Of a stretch of 64,000 nt of DNA, positions 18,065-27,041 are shown piece after piece. Position numbers and translations under genes: made by a program. The DNA is from Parafrankia sp. EUN1f (lineage in GTDB: Bacteria; Actinomycetota; Actinomycetes; Frankiales; Frankiaceae). Within the stretch, counting starts at the first letter, position 1. Each line of letters opens with the position of its first letter. Location of the stretch: positions 1-64,000 of the forward strand of contig NZ_ADGX01000003.1 of assembly GCF_000177675.1 (NCBI RefSeq), in the 5' to 3' direction. The notes beneath the pieces were generated by a model, which saw nothing but the letters and a program-made list of their open reading frames with translations, had not been told where the DNA came from and searched no databases.

Positions 18065-19483
18065 TCACGCGTGACAACGGCCACGTGCGTCGGCTATGGC
18101 GGCCGCGATCGCCGCGACGGCCCGGTCGACGTCCGCCTCGGTCGTCATCCAGTTGCAGACCGACAGCCGCATCGCCACCGCTCGATGCCACACGGTGCCG
18201 GAGACGAGCGCCTCGCCGCCGGTGACGACGAGCTCGATGACCGCCGCCGTGGTCGCGTCGTCGTCGTCGATCCGGACCAGGACCTGGTTGAGCTCGACGT
18301 CGTTGAGCACCGCGACCCCGTCGAGCGCGCCCAGCGCGTCGGCCAGCCGCCGGGCGTGCGCGCAGCAGCGGTCCACCAGGTCGGTCAGGCCCGCCCGGCC
18401 CAGCGAACGCAGCGCGGCGTAGAGCGCGAAGCCGCGGGCCCGCCGGCTGAACTCGGGTGTCCACTCCAACGGGTCGTGCTCGTCGGCGGCCGGGGGCGGG
18501 ATGTAGGGGGCGCGGGTCGACATCGCGGCCCGGTGCGCCCGCTCGTCGGCGACGATCGCGATGCCGCAGTCGTAGGCCAGGTTCAGCCACTTGTGCCCGT
18601 CCGTGGCCCAGGAGTCGGCCTGGTCGATCCCGGCGACCAGCGCGCGTCGCCGGGCGGAGGCGGACACGGCCGCCCACAGCCCGAACGCGCCGTCGACATG
18701 GACCCAGGCGCCGTGCTCGTGGCTGATCGCGCAGATCTGCCCCATCGCGTCGAACGCACCGGTGTTGATCTCGCCGGCCTGCGCGACGACGATCGCCGGG
18801 CCGGTGCCGGCCGCGACCGCGGCCCGCAGTGCCTGCGGCCGCATCCGGCCGGCGTCGTCCGTGTCGACCACGGTCAGGCGGCGGGAGCCGAACCCCAGCA
18901 GGCGCAGCGCGGCGTCCACGGTCGTGTGGCGGGCGGCTCCGACGAACACCCGTACCGGCGGCGCGCCGTGCAGGCCTTCGGCCTCGACGTCCCACCCGTA
19001 CCGGGCCAGGGCGCGGTGCCGGGCGGCTCCCAGCGCGGTGACATGGGCCATCTGGGTGCCGGTGGTGATGCCGACCGAGGCGGTGGCGGGCAGGCCCAGC
19101 AGCTCCTTGATCCACACACCGGCGACCGCCTCGGCGGCCGCGGCGGCGGGGGAGAGACTGGCGAGGCCGGCGTTCTGGTCCCAGGCGACCGCCATCAGAT
19201 CGGCGGCCAGGGCGGCCGGGACGGTTCCGCCGATGACGTAGCCGAAGAACCGCGGTGATCCGGTGGCGGCGAGCCCGGGTTCGGCGGCCGCGGCGAGCTC
19301 GTCGACGATCTCGAGAGGATCGGTGCTGCCGGCGGGCAGCGGGACGCTCAGCCGGGCATGGATCTTCGCGTAGCCCTCGGCCGCGCTGACCGGCCGCTCC
19401 GGCAGGCCGGCCAGGTAGTCCGTGATGTGGGCGAAGGCCCGCTCCGCAGCGGTGCCGGCCTCCCACCGCGGACGTGACGCCAT
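18065..19483 (-). CDS. PLP-dependent decarboxylase (aromatic-L-amino-acid/glutamate decarboxylase family)
   Basis: A group II PLP decarboxylase of 472 residues. The PLP lysine is K298 in TDGHKWLNLAYDCG. The histidine that stacks on PLP is in GAARHTTVDAALRLLG, and the VHVDGAFG aspartate binds the pyridine nitrogen. It would decarboxylate an amino acid to an amine; the substrate is not evident. GGAAGGAG precedes the ATG at 19483. The gene is divergent from a small peptide gene across a region with five 11-bp repeats. Confidence 0.87.
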   Translation of the reverse strand: MASRPRWEAGTAAERAFAHITDYLAGLPERPVSAAEGYAKIHARLSVPLPAGSTDPLEIVDELAAAAEPGLAATGSPRFFGYVIGGTVPAALAADLMAVAWDQNAGLASLSPAAAAAEAVAGVWIKELLGLPATASVGITTGTQMAHVTALGAARHRALARYGWDVEAEGLHGAPPVRVFVGAARHTTVDAALRLLGFGSRRLTVVDTDDAGRMRPQALRAAVAAGTGPAIVVAQAGEINTGAFDAMGQICAISHEHGAWVHVDGAFGLWAAVSASARRRALVAGIDQADSWATDGHKWLNLAYDCGIAIVADERAHRAAMSTRAPYIPPPAADEHDPLEWTPEFSRRARGFALYAALRSLGRAGLTDLVDRCCAHARRLADALGALDGVAVLNDVELNQVLVRIDDDDATTAAVIELVVTGGEALVSGTVWHRAVAMRLSVCNWMTTEADVDRAVAAIAAAIADARGRCHA

Positions 19484-19531
19484 CGTGCTCCTTCCCGGCC
19501 GCTCCCCGTCGTTACCCGTCGTCTGTACGCC

Positions 19532-19586
19532 GTTCGGGTGTGGTTCGGCGGTGGTTCGGGTGCAGTTCGGGTGCGGTTCGATGTGT
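19532..19586 (+). repeat. Five tandem 11-bp units in a divergent promoter
   Basis: Units of the form GTTCGGGTGNN start at 19532, 19543, 19554, 19565 and 19576. The third and fourth differ by one base. One unit equals about one helical turn. The array lies between the decarboxylase start (19483) and the small gene at 19696. Confidence 0.85.
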
Positions 19587-19695
19587 GGACGTACCTCACT
19601 GTGACCGCCGACACCTCCCGTACTGGCCGACGCGCCCACTGGATACCGTTTTGGTATTCAGTGCCGATTCGATAACTCTTCGAAAGGTGTCGCGC

Positions 19696-19872
19696 ATGGA
19701 TCAGGACGAGTCGGTCGTTCCCCAGGCGGGGTCTGCGCCGCACGGCCAGCGGGAGACGGTCCCTGGCACGGTGGACGGCGGCGAGCTCGCGGAGCAGAGC
19801 ACCGACGGGCTGTCCTTCGGGTCGCTGGCGAACCCGAAGCGGCTGCGACTGGGCGTATCGCGCTCGTTGTGA
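19696..19872 (+). CDS. Small uncharacterised protein, 58 residues
   Basis: I do not recognise this protein. It starts MDQDESVVPQ, is acidic in the first two thirds, and ends in a basic tail (NPKRLRLGVSRSL). It has no cysteine, membrane segment or obvious leader motif. Support for a real gene: AAAGG lies upstream of the ATG, codon third positions are GC-rich, GATAAC-like promoter sequence is near 19670, and a very strong terminator follows 32 bases after the stop. It stands alone between genes on the minus strand. A small abundant protein or a peptide precursor are both possible. Confidence 0.55.
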   Translation: MDQDESVVPQAGSAPHGQRETVPGTVDGGELAEQSTDGLSFGSLANPKRLRLGVSRSL

Positions 19873-19904
19873 CCACCGGTGGCCCCGACCACCGGTAAAC
19901 GGCT

Positions 19905-19940
19905 CAGTGCCCCGGAACGCCGAAGCGTTCCGGGGCACTG
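19905..19940 (+). terminator. Strong 16-bp terminator hairpin
   Basis: CAGTGCCCCGGAACGC at 19905-19920 pairs perfectly with GCGTTCCGGGGCACTG at 19925-19940 around a CGAA tetraloop. A second stem (ACCGGTGG 19875-19882 with CCACCGGT 19889-19896) precedes it. It ends the small gene at 19872 and could also serve the minus-strand helicase, whose stop lies at 20000. Confidence 0.85.
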
Positions 19941-19999
19941 TCGCGTGTGGGCCCGCAGCGTCGCGGTCGCCTACCGCGGTCCTACCCGGCTGGCCGGGC

Positions 20000-21439
20000 T
20001 CAGCTGCCGGAGGCCGGCGCGGCCTCGACCCGCGGGGTGCGGTTCAGTCCACGGCTGGTCCGGGCCGGCCGGTGGCCGTCGAAGCGGGGGCGCGAACCGC
20101 CGTCACGGTCGCCGCCCTCACGCCCGGAGCCGCTGGCCCCCGAGCCCGCCTGGCCGGCACCCGGACCGCCACGCCGGTAACCGCCCTCACGCCCGGCACC
20201 GTCACGCCGGCCGCCGTCGCGGAAACCGCCCTCGCGGAAACCGCCCTCACGACGCCCGCCCTCCCGGCGCCCCCCGTCCCGCCGACGGCGGGCCTGGATG
20301 GTGGCCGGGTCGACCGGCGGCGCCGGCGGGCCGGCGAGCTCGGTGACGATCGGGTCGTCGGGCAGGGTGGGCACCGGCTGGGCCGGCACACCGACGGCCC
20401 GCAGCAGCGAGCGGGCCTTCCCGCGCTCGGCCGGCACGGTGACGAGGACGTCGGCGCCGTCGGCGCCGGCCCGCGCGGTGCGGCCACCACGGTGCTGGTA
20501 GGTCTTCGGGTCGTCGGGCGGACCGAGGTGCAGCACCAGGCTGATGCCGTCGACGTGGATGCCGCGGGCGGCGACGTCGGTGGCGACCAGCACCCGGTAG
20601 AAGCCGTCGGTGAAGCCGGCCAGCGCCCGGGTGCGCGCACCCTGGGGCATCCCGCCGTGCAGCGGCTCGGCCGGCACCCCGGCCTCGGTGAGCGCCTGCG
20701 CGACGCGGTCGGCGTCCCGCTGGGTGCGCACGAAGACCAGTGTGCGCCCGGCGCCACCGGCCAGCGCCGTCACCAGACGGAGCTGGGCCGCGCGGTCCAC
20801 GGACTCCAGCGCGTGCCGCGCCAGCGTCGAGACCTGCGAGACCTCCGGGTCGATCGCGACGAGGACCGGCTCGGGCAGGTAGCTGCGGACCAGGACCTCG
20901 ACCTCGCGGTCGAGCGTGGCGCTGAACAGCAGCCGCTGGCTGCCCGACGGGGTCATGTCCAGCAGCGCCTTCACCGCCGGCAGGAACCCGAGGTCGCACA
21001 TGAAGTCGGCCTCGTCCAGCACGGTGATCTCGATCTCGTCCAGCAGGCAGGCGTCCCGCTCGATGAGGTCGGTGAGCCGGCCGGGGGTCGCCACGACCAG
21101 GTGCACACCGCGGCGCATCGCCGAGATCTGCCGGCTGATGGACGTACCGCCGTAGACCGGGGTCATCCACAGCCCCAGCGCCCGGGTGAGCGGCGCCAGC
21201 ACGTCGTTGACCTGCTGGGCGAGCTCCCGGGTCGGGACGAGGATCAGCCCACGGGGCTGGCGCGGCCGGGCGGGGCCGGTCGCGGAGAGCCGGGCGAGCA
21301 GCGGAAGGCCGAACGCCAGGGTCTTGCCCGAGCCGGTGCGGGCCCGGCCGAGCACGTTCTCGCCCGCCAGCACGTCAGGCAGTGTGGCGGCCTGCACGGG
21401 GAACGGCGCGAGGATCTTGCGGTCGGCCAGGGCCGCCAC
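20000..21439 (-). CDS. DEAD-box RNA helicase (start uncertain, probably upstream)
   Basis: An ATP-dependent RNA helicase. From the GTG at 21439 it shows FPVQAATLP (Q-motif glutamine), ARTGSGKT (motif I), PTRELAQQ, TPGR, LDEADF (motif II), SAT (motif III) and HRGGRTAR (motif VI). It ends in an RGG/RDGG-rich RNA-binding tail. The upstream phenylalanine of the Q motif (ESFAAAGLPPKL) lies before this GTG. The frame stays open to a TGA at 21670 and encodes an Arg/Pro-rich extension. That stretch contains no ATG, GTG or TTG, only a CTG at 21655. The true start is therefore unresolved. The function is probably RNA remodelling or cold adaptation. Confidence 0.88.
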   Translation of the reverse strand: MAALADRKILAPFPVQAATLPDVLAGENVLGRARTGSGKTLAFGLPLLARLSATGPARPRQPRGLILVPTRELAQQVNDVLAPLTRALGLWMTPVYGGTSISRQISAMRRGVHLVVATPGRLTDLIERDACLLDEIEITVLDEADFMCDLGFLPAVKALLDMTPSGSQRLLFSATLDREVEVLVRSYLPEPVLVAIDPEVSQVSTLARHALESVDRAAQLRLVTALAGGAGRTLVFVRTQRDADRVAQALTEAGVPAEPLHGGMPQGARTRALAGFTDGFYRVLVATDVAARGIHVDGISLVLHLGPPDDPKTYQHRGGRTARAGADGADVLVTVPAERGKARSLLRAVGVPAQPVPTLPDDPIVTELAGPPAPPVDPATIQARRRRDGGRREGGRREGGFREGGFRDGGRRDGAGREGGYRRGGPGAGQAGSGASGSGREGGDRDGGSRPRFDGHRPARTSRGLNRTPRVEAAPASGS

Positions 21440-21655
21440 AAGCTTCGGGGGGAGCCCGGCCGCCGCGAACGACTCGGCGGGCGGACGGGGTGAGCGGGTG
21501 GCCAGCGCCGGACGCGCGACCGGCCGCTCGCCAGCTCTGAACGGGGCAGGACGGGCCCCGCCGCGACCGTGTCCGCTGGGGCGGGGACGGCTGCCCCGGG
21601 CGGGGCGGGCCGAACGGTGGGCGGGGGTGGGCTGGGTGCTGCGGGGCTGAGTCAG

Positions 21656-22104
21656 GGGATCCGCCGATCAGGTCAGGGCCGACAGAACACACGCCACATC
21701 GGTTCCACGCGCCATGCGGCGTGGTTCACGAACGCGGAAAGTGTCATCCGGCGGCCGGGGGGCGGCCGGTTTCACGCGACCGGACCCAACCGCGGTTTCG
21801 GACCGCCATGGCGCTCGCACCGACCTTGGACATCCGACCTGGCTGGTCGGATGTCCCGAGATCTTGTCGCCGCCTCGTGGGCTCGTTGCCCTCGGTGACG
21901 CCGACAGGAAGACGTTACCTCCTACCCGGGCGTGATCGGGGGCCGTGCGGTGTGTGCTTAACCATCAGGGGAGGACGTTCTACGTCACATCTGCCCCGGT
22001 GAACCGCCGAACAGCGGTTCGCAGTCGTCCGGACGACACTTCCTTCTCGGATGACCATGGCGACGTGGCCACACGCCGGAATGCCCATGCCTGGCATGCA
22101 TCTG
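21656..22104. other. Intergenic region between helicase and glycosyltransferase
   Basis: This 449-bp gap lies between two minus-strand genes. It contains a perfect 12-bp hairpin at 21828-21856 (GGACATCCGACC with GGTCGGATGTCC, 5-nt loop). The hairpin could end the glycosyltransferase transcript or belong to the helicase leader. No convincing gene is present on either strand. Confidence 0.5.
21828..21856. terminator. 12-bp hairpin upstream of the helicase
   Basis: GGACATCCGACC (21828-21839) and GGTCGGATGTCC (21845-21856) form a perfect stem with a five-base loop. It lies about 250 bp after the glycosyltransferase stop and about 170 bp before the helicase frame. Terminator and leader hairpin are both possible. 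Confidence 0.5.
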
Positions 22105-23724
22105 TTACTGGGGGTGCATCCGGCCCGTTCGGGTGCGCGATGCACCCGCGGTCGGCGCGGGAACCGCCGCTGGAACCGGGCCCGAGGCCGCGGCCGGGCC
22201 CGGAACAGAAGCGGGAGCCAGGTCGGAGGGCGGGCCGTCCCCGATGGGGAGGCAGGCGCGGACGGCCCAGGCCACCAACACGATCGTTCCCACGAGCGTG
22301 CCGTAGGCACCGATCACCCGATGGTCATCGCCGTGCACGCGTGCCACAGCCCACAGCGCCGCTCCCAGGGCACCGACGAGCCCCGCGGCGAGGGCGGCCC
22401 GGGCCGCCGTGCGGGGGAGCCCGGCCAGACCCGCCGGATGCCCCGGGCCCCTCGGCCGTCCCTCGCCCGGTGGGTGCGGCGCGCGCAGCGGACGCAGGAA
22501 CGGGACGGTGACCAGTGGTACGAGGACGACGGACGCGACCAGCAGGTCCATCGGGGTGCTCAGGTGGGGGGTCACAAGCAGCCAGCTACCGGCGGTGAAC
22601 AGCGCCAGCGGGCGGTTGGGATCACCCGCGCCGGCGCCCGCCCGTGGCCCGGGGACGCCACGGGTGATCGCGAGCAGCGGAGCGACGAGGAGAAGGAGAT
22701 AGTGGCTCCATACGATGGGCGATGCCACCAGCGCCGCCGCGATCACGCCGGCGAACAGCAGACCGTCCGCCTCCGCGCGGCCGGACCGCCGCGCATACCA
22801 CACGCATCCGGCGAGCAGGGCTGCGGCGGTGATCCGCGCCACCCAGGTGGCGGTGCCCGTGCCCAGCCCGGTGTTCATCAGCAGGCCGGTCAGGCTCAGG
22901 CCGTCCGGGGCCTCCTCGCGGGCCAGCACCCCCAGCATGTCCGCGTAGGTGCGGGCCTCGACCGGGCTGTACACCTCCCCGACGGCGGCCAGCGCGGCCA
23001 GCGCGGCCAGCGCGTGCGCCGCCGCGCGCCACCGGCGGGTCAGCACCAGCCACAGCACGACCGGAAAGAGGAAGAGCTTGCTGTACACCAGGAGCGCGGC
23101 CAGCACCCCGGCCGCCACGGGGGTGTCCCGCAGCCGCCACAGGGCGACCAGCCCGCAGAACAGCAGCGCGTTGAGGGTGCCCATCTGCAGGCCGGTGATG
23201 GTGCAGGAGGCACCGAGCACCAGTGCGGACGTCCACCAGCCAGCCCGGGCGAGCCGGCAGGCCACGAACAGGGCCACAACCGACAGTGCGATGAACAGGT
23301 CGTCGGCTCGCGGCAGGCCGGAGAGCGGGACGAATGGCAGGGACATCAGGTACGGGTAGACGAACGAGAACCCGGAGTAGACCTCGGGGGTGCCCGGCAC
23401 GGGATAGGGATCCCGCCCGTCGCCGACAGCCGCGCCGGCCCGCAGGAAGACGTCCACGTCGAAGTGGGCGATCGGGGCCACGAAGCCGACCCAGACCAGG
23501 GCGATGATGCCCACGAGGACGAGTGGGCCCGCCGCGTTCGCGACGGTCGCGCCGACGAGGCCGGCCGGACCGGCCGGCTGGCGTCGCGTGGCCGGGCGGG
23601 TGCTCCCGGCCGGTCGGCCCGGGGCCGTCGTCACGACGCCCGCTTCGGTCTGCGCTCCACCCAGTCTCCCGGTTCCTCGGCTCGCGGCCGTTCGGCGCCT
23701 GCTACGGCCATGTTCCCACCTCAC
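22105..23724 (-). CDS. GT87-like polytopic membrane glycosyltransferase
   Basis: A DUF2029/GT87-type protein of 539 residues, predicted to transfer a sugar (often mannose) from a polyprenyl-phosphate donor on the outer membrane face. About ten hydrophobic helices span residues about 65-470. The first loop after helix 1 carries HFDVDVFLRAG, the conserved acidic motif of this fold. YPYLMSLPF and SPIVWSHYLLLL also fit. Both termini are low complexity and Pro/Ala-rich. The GTG start at 23724 is tentative; another in-frame GTG about 30 codons later is possible. Acceptor unknown. Confidence 0.78.
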   Translation of the reverse strand: MRWEHGRSRRRTAASRGTGRLGGAQTEAGVVTTAPGRPAGSTRPATRRQPAGPAGLVGATVANAAGPLVLVGIIALVWVGFVAPIAHFDVDVFLRAGAAVGDGRDPYPVPGTPEVYSGFSFVYPYLMSLPFVPLSGLPRADDLFIALSVVALFVACRLARAGWWTSALVLGASCTITGLQMGTLNALLFCGLVALWRLRDTPVAAGVLAALLVYSKLFLFPVVLWLVLTRRWRAAAHALAALAALAAVGEVYSPVEARTYADMLGVLAREEAPDGLSLTGLLMNTGLGTGTATWVARITAAALLAGCVWYARRSGRAEADGLLFAGVIAAALVASPIVWSHYLLLLVAPLLAITRGVPGPRAGAGAGDPNRPLALFTAGSWLLVTPHLSTPMDLLVASVVLVPLVTVPFLRPLRAPHPPGEGRPRGPGHPAGLAGLPRTAARAALAAGLVGALGAALWAVARVHGDDHRVIGAYGTLVGTIVLVAWAVRACLPIGDGPPSDLAPASVPGPAAASGPVPAAVPAPTAGASRTRTGRMHPQ

Positions 23725-23847
23725 TGGTGCGCTCGGTGACGCAGCCGGCCGCCTACGTCACACGACGTGGACCGGGCGGGTGCGGTGACGGTGGCACGGG
23801 GCCCGGACCGGGCGGTGAGCCGCCCCGGATCAGGGCAGGACCTCGGA

Positions 23848-25206
23848 TCAAAGCAGGACCTCGGTGACAAGACGGATGAGCAGACCGGCGAGCGCACCCA
23901 CGACGGTGCCGTTGATGCGGATGAACTGCAGGTCGCGCCCGACGTGCAGCTCGATCCGCCGGGAGGTCTCGTCCGGCTCCCAGCGGGCCACGGTGTCGCC
24001 GATCACGGCGGCGATCTCCGCCCGGTACCGCCGGACGGCGCGGGTGGCGACGTCGGCGGCGGCCCGGTTCACGGTGGCCGCGAGATCGGGTTCGCTCACC
24101 AGCCGGGCCCCGAAGGCGGCCAGGGCCTCGGTGGCCCGGGTGCGGGCGGCGCCGGCCGGGTCGGTGGTGAGGTCCAGCAGCACGCCGCGGGCGGTCACCC
24201 AGATCGCTGTCACCGCCCGGTCGGCCTCGGGGTGGGCGACGATCCGGCGCTTGAGCGCCTCGACCTTGTCGCCGAGCTCGGGATCGGTGCGCAGCCGCTC
24301 GGCGAAGGTGAGCAGAAAGCTGTCGAGGGCGCGGCGCAGCCGGTGCCCGCGGTCGGTCCGCAGATCCGCGGCGAAGCGCAGCGCCTCGGCGTAGGCCCGC
24401 GCGGCGACCGCCTCGTCGAGCCACCTCGGTGTCCAGGCGGGCGCCTGCTCACGCACCAGGCGCAGGACCGTCTCCGGGTTGGCGGCCAGCCAGTCGGCGA
24501 GCTGATCGACCAGCAGGTCGATCAGATGATGGTGTGTGCCCTCGGAGACCACCCGGTCGAGGGCGAGCCCCAGGGCGCCGGCCCAGCGTCGCTCCAGCAG
24601 CCGGGGCAGGACGGACTTCTCGACGAGCTCGCGGACGAGGTCGTCCTCGATGCCGGAGATCATCGCGGCGGCCCGGGTGGAGATCTCGGTGGTGACCCGT
24701 TCGGCGTTCGCCGGCCGCGCCAGCCACCCGCCGGCCCGGGTCGCCACCCCGAGCTGGTCGACCTTCTCGCGGACCACCTCCTCGGAGAGGAAGTGGGTGC
24801 CGACGAAGTTCTGCAGCCCGCGGCCCAGCGCGTCCTTGCGGCGCGGGATGATCGCGGTGTGCGGGATCGGCAGCCCCAGCGGGTGCCGGAACAGGGCGGT
24901 GACCGCGAACCAGTCCGCGAGCGCGCCGACGGTGCCGGCCTCCGCGGCGGCGGCGACGTAGCTGACCCAGTCGGGTGCGCCGGAGGCGTCCCACCGCCAG
25001 GTGAGGACGTAGACGGTGACCATGAAGGCGAGCAGCGTGGTGGCGATCGCGCGCATCCGGCGCAGCCCACCCCGCATCCGGGACTCCGCGTCGGCGTCGC
25101 CGCCGGGAAGACCTCCGCCGGACAGCCCTCCGGACATCGCGGCGCCGGGTGGCACACCCACACCCATGCCCGCAGCCGGCTCCGTGCGCGCCGCGTCACG
25201 TGCCAT
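23848..25206 (-). CDS. DUF445 membrane-associated protein
   Basis: A 452-residue member of the DUF445 (YheB/YjiN-like) family. Helix TTLLAFMVTVYVLTW (about residues 55-70) is followed by the family hallmark AGTVGALADWFAVTALFRHPLG and the IPHTAIIPRRKDALGRGLQNFVGTHF-type region. A long helical region and a C-terminal hydrophobic anchor (INGTVVGALAGLLIRLV) complete it. The biochemical function is unknown for the family. The ATG at 25206 follows GGGGAGGG at a longish gap. It probably shares a transcript with the small membrane protein upstream (93-bp gap). Confidence 0.85.
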   Translation of the reverse strand: MARDAARTEPAAGMGVGVPPGAAMSGGLSGGGLPGGDADAESRMRGGLRRMRAIATTLLAFMVTVYVLTWRWDASGAPDWVSYVAAAAEAGTVGALADWFAVTALFRHPLGLPIPHTAIIPRRKDALGRGLQNFVGTHFLSEEVVREKVDQLGVATRAGGWLARPANAERVTTEISTRAAAMISGIEDDLVRELVEKSVLPRLLERRWAGALGLALDRVVSEGTHHHLIDLLVDQLADWLAANPETVLRLVREQAPAWTPRWLDEAVAARAYAEALRFAADLRTDRGHRLRRALDSFLLTFAERLRTDPELGDKVEALKRRIVAHPEADRAVTAIWVTARGVLLDLTTDPAGAARTRATEALAAFGARLVSEPDLAATVNRAAADVATRAVRRYRAEIAAVIGDTVARWEPDETSRRIELHVGRDLQFIRINGTVVGALAGLLIRLVTEVLL

Positions 25207-25298
25207 CCGTGCCGGCCCACCCTCCCCGTGGTCCCGCCGGCAGGTGCCCGGCGCGATCAGGAGCGAGCGTGCCGCGCCGGCGGGGATCTCCGAACAGC

Positions 25299-25649
25299 CT
25301 ACGGGCGTGGGCTCCCGCTCCGTCGTTGCGTGACCATCCGGCGATGGATCACGATCAGATCGATGAGCGCCGTGGCCCCGATCACCATGAGGGCAACCGC
25401 TGGCGCGGTGTGATCCGCGACCGCGAAGAGGCCGCTCACGACGCCACAGAAGACCACACCGAACAGCGCCAGCGCGCGCCGGAGACCAAGCGCGCTGGCG
25501 GCCGGTGGGGCGCCGGTACGGCGGTCCCCCCAGGTGCCCGGCGAGCGCCACCACGGCTGCTGCCGCGGTGTGCGTCCGGTGCGCTGTCTGGGTACCTGAC
25601 GGGTCACGTCCTGCGGTGTGCCCTCGTCCGCACCGATGAACCACCTCAC
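25299..25649 (-). CDS. Small hypothetical membrane protein
   Basis: About 116 residues from a GTG at 25649, which is tentative because no ribosome site is obvious. A hydrophilic Arg/Pro-rich N-terminal half is followed by two adjacent hydrophobic helices (ALALFGVVFCGVVSGLFAVA and APAVALMVIGATALIDLIVI) and a basic tail HRRMVTQRR. I do not recognise a family. The same frame is open up to 25778. It lies just upstream of the DUF445 gene on the same strand, so a membrane-linked joint role is conceivable. Confidence 0.5.
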   Translation of the reverse strand: MRWFIGADEGTPQDVTRQVPRQRTGRTPRQQPWWRSPGTWGDRRTGAPPAASALGLRRALALFGVVFCGVVSGLFAVADHTAPAVALMVIGATALIDLIVIHRRMVTQRRSGSPRP

Positions 25650-25973
25650 GCCGGCGTGGGCGATTGTTCCCCGCAACCGCGGCGCACCTGGACCGGGTTC
25701 CGCGTCAGCGCCTCCCGTCAACAGGGAGAAAATGACCTGGCATGAAGTTGTCACGCGGATGTTTGGTGATGGAGGCATGCATTGCGTGTGGTAAAAGCCT
25801 CGTCCGGAGTATGGGCATCAAGTAGTGGGAGCGGTGGAACGCTCGGCGCGGGAGTGTCAGGCCATGGCGGAAGAAGCCAATTCGGGAGGTATCCCTGATT
25901 TCGTGACGGGTCGGTCGGCCGCCCGGGGGACCGGTGGCGGAACCCCCGGGCTGGCCGCAGAATATTTCGCGAG
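25650..25973. other. Intergenic region with a terminator hairpin
   Basis: This 324-bp gap lies between two minus-strand genes. It holds the hairpin at 25921-25951 and a moderately AT-richer stretch near 25740-25800 that may be a promoter. A 45-codon plus-strand frame at 25864-26001 is not supported. Confidence 0.5.
25921..25951 (-). terminator. Hairpin after the 350-residue hypothetical gene
   Basis: GCCCGGGGG (25921-25929) pairs with CCCCCGGGC (25943-25951) around a 13-nt loop. In minus-strand reading it starts 23 bases after the stop of the gene at 25974. Confidence 0.6.
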
Positions 25974-27026
25974 TCACTGCTGCGACCTGAGTTTTGCCTG
26001 ATGTTTGCCCGCATCTACGGAATCCTTCGCACTCAGGGCGTCCTCCGTGTCGTCGGTGAGTGCGTCGACGAGCAGCTTTGTGCTGGTGAAATCCACCGGG
26101 ACCTCGATCACCCGGACGCCGTGCCCCCGCAGCGCCGCTCGCAGCCGCTGCCGATGGTCGGCCGCGCGGCGCAGGCCGCCTCGCTGTCCCCACACCTCCA
26201 CAACGAGGTCGACGTCCAGCGCGGACGCGAGATGCAGCAGTGTCGCCGCCGGCCCCACGGGCGGGTCCTCGACCACCGCCACGCCGATGTCGCCGTGCAG
26301 GCCGGCCAGCAGCGCGCCGGCCAGCGCGACCGGGCCGCCAGCTCGCAGGACTCGTACCCGGCCGTGGGCCGGTCGCATGGCGTGCTCGATCCAGAGCCCG
26401 GCCGGGCCGGCCTCCGCCACGACGAACCCGCTGGTGGGCAGCGTCTCGGCCAGATCGGCGGCGGCACGGGCGGGGGTGAGCGGTGCCTCGTCCTGCGCCG
26501 CCAGCGTGCCGACGATCTCGGCCAGCCGTCTGGAGATCGGGTTGTCGGCAGCGTTGTCAGCATTGTCAGCGGTGACACCTGGCGTGGCCGTGACGTGGGT
26601 GACGGGTGCGGGGAACGTGGTGTCCTGGAGTGGTACGGCGTCCGGGAGGGGCGTGTCCAGGGGGAAGGTGGGGCGCAGCCGGATCTCGTGGGTGCCGGCG
26701 GATCGAGCGGCGCTGACCGCGCGAAGGAGCTCCGCCGGCGTCGCCACCTCCTCCACCGGCCCGCCTGGGCCGGGCACCGCGGGGTCCCGTGGCGCGTCGG
26801 TGGGAAACAGCAGAGTGAGTACCGCGCCGTCCCAGCAGGCACCCGGTCCCTGGTCGAGCTCCGCGGCCGCCAGGGCGATGAGACGCGCGCAGATCTCGTC
26901 CGGGGCCGGGACCAGCCGGGGCGAGGTTGATCCCGCGGCCAGCGTCCGCGCCGCGCGGGAACCGGGCAGGGCGACCAGATGACCGGTTCCGACCGAGATG
27001 AGCAACTCTCCGAAAGTCATCGCCAC
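25974..27026 (-). CDS. Uncharacterised protein with weak ThDP-enzyme-like C-terminus
   Basis: A 350-residue protein with no family I can name. The N-terminus (MAMTFGELLISVGTGHLVAL) begins a domain of mixed strands. A linker with DNADNAADNP follows. The C-terminal 170 residues (AAADLAETLPTSGFVVAEAG, then VRVLRAGGPVALAGALLAGL, then VRVIEVPVDF) recall the pyrimidine-binding half of thiamine-diphosphate enzymes, but the GDG...NN cofactor motif is absent. The GTG start at 27026 follows GAGGAG. It is 15 bp after the frameshifted gene upstream, so the two probably form one operon. Confidence 0.6.
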   Translation of the reverse strand: MAMTFGELLISVGTGHLVALPGSRAARTLAAGSTSPRLVPAPDEICARLIALAAAELDQGPGACWDGAVLTLLFPTDAPRDPAVPGPGGPVEEVATPAELLRAVSAARSAGTHEIRLRPTFPLDTPLPDAVPLQDTTFPAPVTHVTATPGVTADNADNAADNPISRRLAEIVGTLAAQDEAPLTPARAAADLAETLPTSGFVVAEAGPAGLWIEHAMRPAHGRVRVLRAGGPVALAGALLAGLHGDIGVAVVEDPPVGPAATLLHLASALDVDLVVEVWGQRGGLRRAADHRQRLRAALRGHGVRVIEVPVDFTSTKLLVDALTDDTEDALSAKDSVDAGKHQAKLRSQQ

Positions 27027-27041
27027 GAACGCTCCTCTTCC

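Noticed and set aside
25864-26001. 45-codon plus-strand small frame
   Set aside because: No ribosome site or homologue known to me, and it overlaps the 3' end of a minus-strand gene and its terminator hairpin.
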